From contig USPB01000117.1 of assembly GCA_900556405.1 (NCBI GenBank), positions 1 through 6,096 of the forward strand: a stretch of 6,096 bases of DNA, in the 5' to 3' direction. Below the pieces are notes generated by a model. The model was not told the DNA's origin, ran no database searches, and worked only from the letters and a program-made list of their open reading frames with translations. Below are positions 5,775-6,096 of this stretch, one piece after another (positions within the stretch are counted from its first letter, which is position 1; the number at the start of each line of letters is the position of its first letter). The position numbers were made by a program, and so were the translations under genes. The stretch is from an uncultured Actinomyces sp. GTDB taxonomy: Bacteria > Actinomycetota > Actinomycetes > Actinomycetales > Actinomycetaceae.

Positions 5775-6096
5775 ATGTCTTTCGTTGCGATTCCGGGCCT
5801 TGTGACGGCCGAACCCACCGAGGCCACCACTGAGGCCGCCGAAGTGCAGATCCCGTCGGCGCAGGTGCCCGAGGGCGCCACCGTCCACGACGTCGTCATC
5901 GTCGGCTCGGGTCCCGCCGGCTACACGGCAGCCGTCTACACGGCCCGCGCCGGCCTCGCCCCGATCGTGCTGGCCGGCCAGCTGGCCGCGGGCGGCGCGC
6001 TCATGAACACGACCGAGGTCGAGAACTTCCCCGGCTTCCCCGAGGGCATTCAGGGCCCCGAGCTCATGGACAACATGCGCGAGCAGGCCGAGAAGT
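5775..6096 (+). CDS. trxB: Thioredoxin reductase, N-terminal part (runs off the right edge)
   Basis: TrxB is a cytoplasmic FAD enzyme that uses NADPH to reduce thioredoxin. The first 107 residues are present. After an extension (residues 1-37, rich in Thr, Glu, Ala, Pro) comes the FAD-binding Rossmann start HDVVIVGSGPAGYTAAVYTA, with the GxGxxG glycines at 44, 46 and 49. GGALMNTTEVENFPGFPEGI (73-92) matches the GGxL-x-TTEVENFPG signature of the family, and GPELMDNMREQAEK follows as in actinobacterial TrxB. The redox CxxC motif and the NADPH domain lie beyond the window. Most TrxB proteins reach the Rossmann strand within about 5-10 residues, so this start is unusually long, yet the Shine-Dalgarno at 5761-5768 clearly supports it. 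The gene directly follows murJ, in the same direction and probably on the same transcript. In related loci trxA follows. Confidence 0.95.
   Translation, partial: MSFVAIPGLVTAEPTEATTEAAEVQIPSAQVPEGATVHDVVIVGSGPAGYTAAVYTARAGLAPIVLAGQLAAGGALMNTTEVENFPGFPEGIQGPELMDNMREQAEK

Overview
This is a GC-rich, fully coding, single-direction stretch of an actinobacterial chromosome. The gene order is NUDIX hydrolase, DUF6049 exported protein, MurJ lipid II flippase, thioredoxin reductase. This matches the conserved actinobacterial block that I recall lying close to the replication origin (in Mycobacterium tuberculosis: mutT4, Rv3909, mviN/murJ, sigM and its anti-sigma gene, trxB2, trxC, cwlM, then parB/parA). 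The strong G/C third positions and the Ala/Pro/Thr-rich linkers suggest Actinomycetaceae (Schaalia or Actinomyces type). That genus guess comes from the style of the sequence, not from a search.

Layout: 1-125 is the last 40 codons of a NUDIX hydrolase. It overlaps by 14 bases the start of an 843-residue exported, membrane-anchored DUF6049 protein (112-2643). That gene overlaps murJ (2640-5756, 1038 residues) by an ATGA junction. After an 18-base gap holding a near-perfect Shine-Dalgarno, trxB starts at 5775 and runs off the window. All four genes are on the + strand with no terminator-like gap between them, so they look like one transcription unit. No tRNA, rRNA, insertion sequence, CRISPR array or intergenic stretch over 18 bases is present.

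How the genes fit together: MurJ moves lipid-linked peptidoglycan precursor across the membrane. The DUF6049 protein has a signal peptide, an extracytoplasmic body and one C-terminal membrane anchor, and its placement hints at a cell-envelope role. TrxB supplies reducing power to thioredoxin, and the NUDIX protein probably hydrolyses nucleotide or related diphosphates.

The most unusual features are these. (1) MurJ carries a C-terminal extension of about 480 residues in which the cytoplasmic pseudokinase of mycobacterial MviN appears to be replaced by a Pro/Ala/Asp-rich linker, while the extra membrane helix and the discoidin-like outer domain are kept. (2) At the boundary between flippase and linker there is an extended -10-like sequence, then GGAGG and an in-frame ATG with good spacing, suggesting a possible embedded second gene. 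(3) Two low-complexity inserts, one a 12-bp tandem repeat with 48-bp higher-order structure, interrupt the body of the DUF6049 protein. (4) TrxB has an N-terminal extension of about 30 residues. (5) No sigM/anti-sigma pair lies between murJ and trxB.
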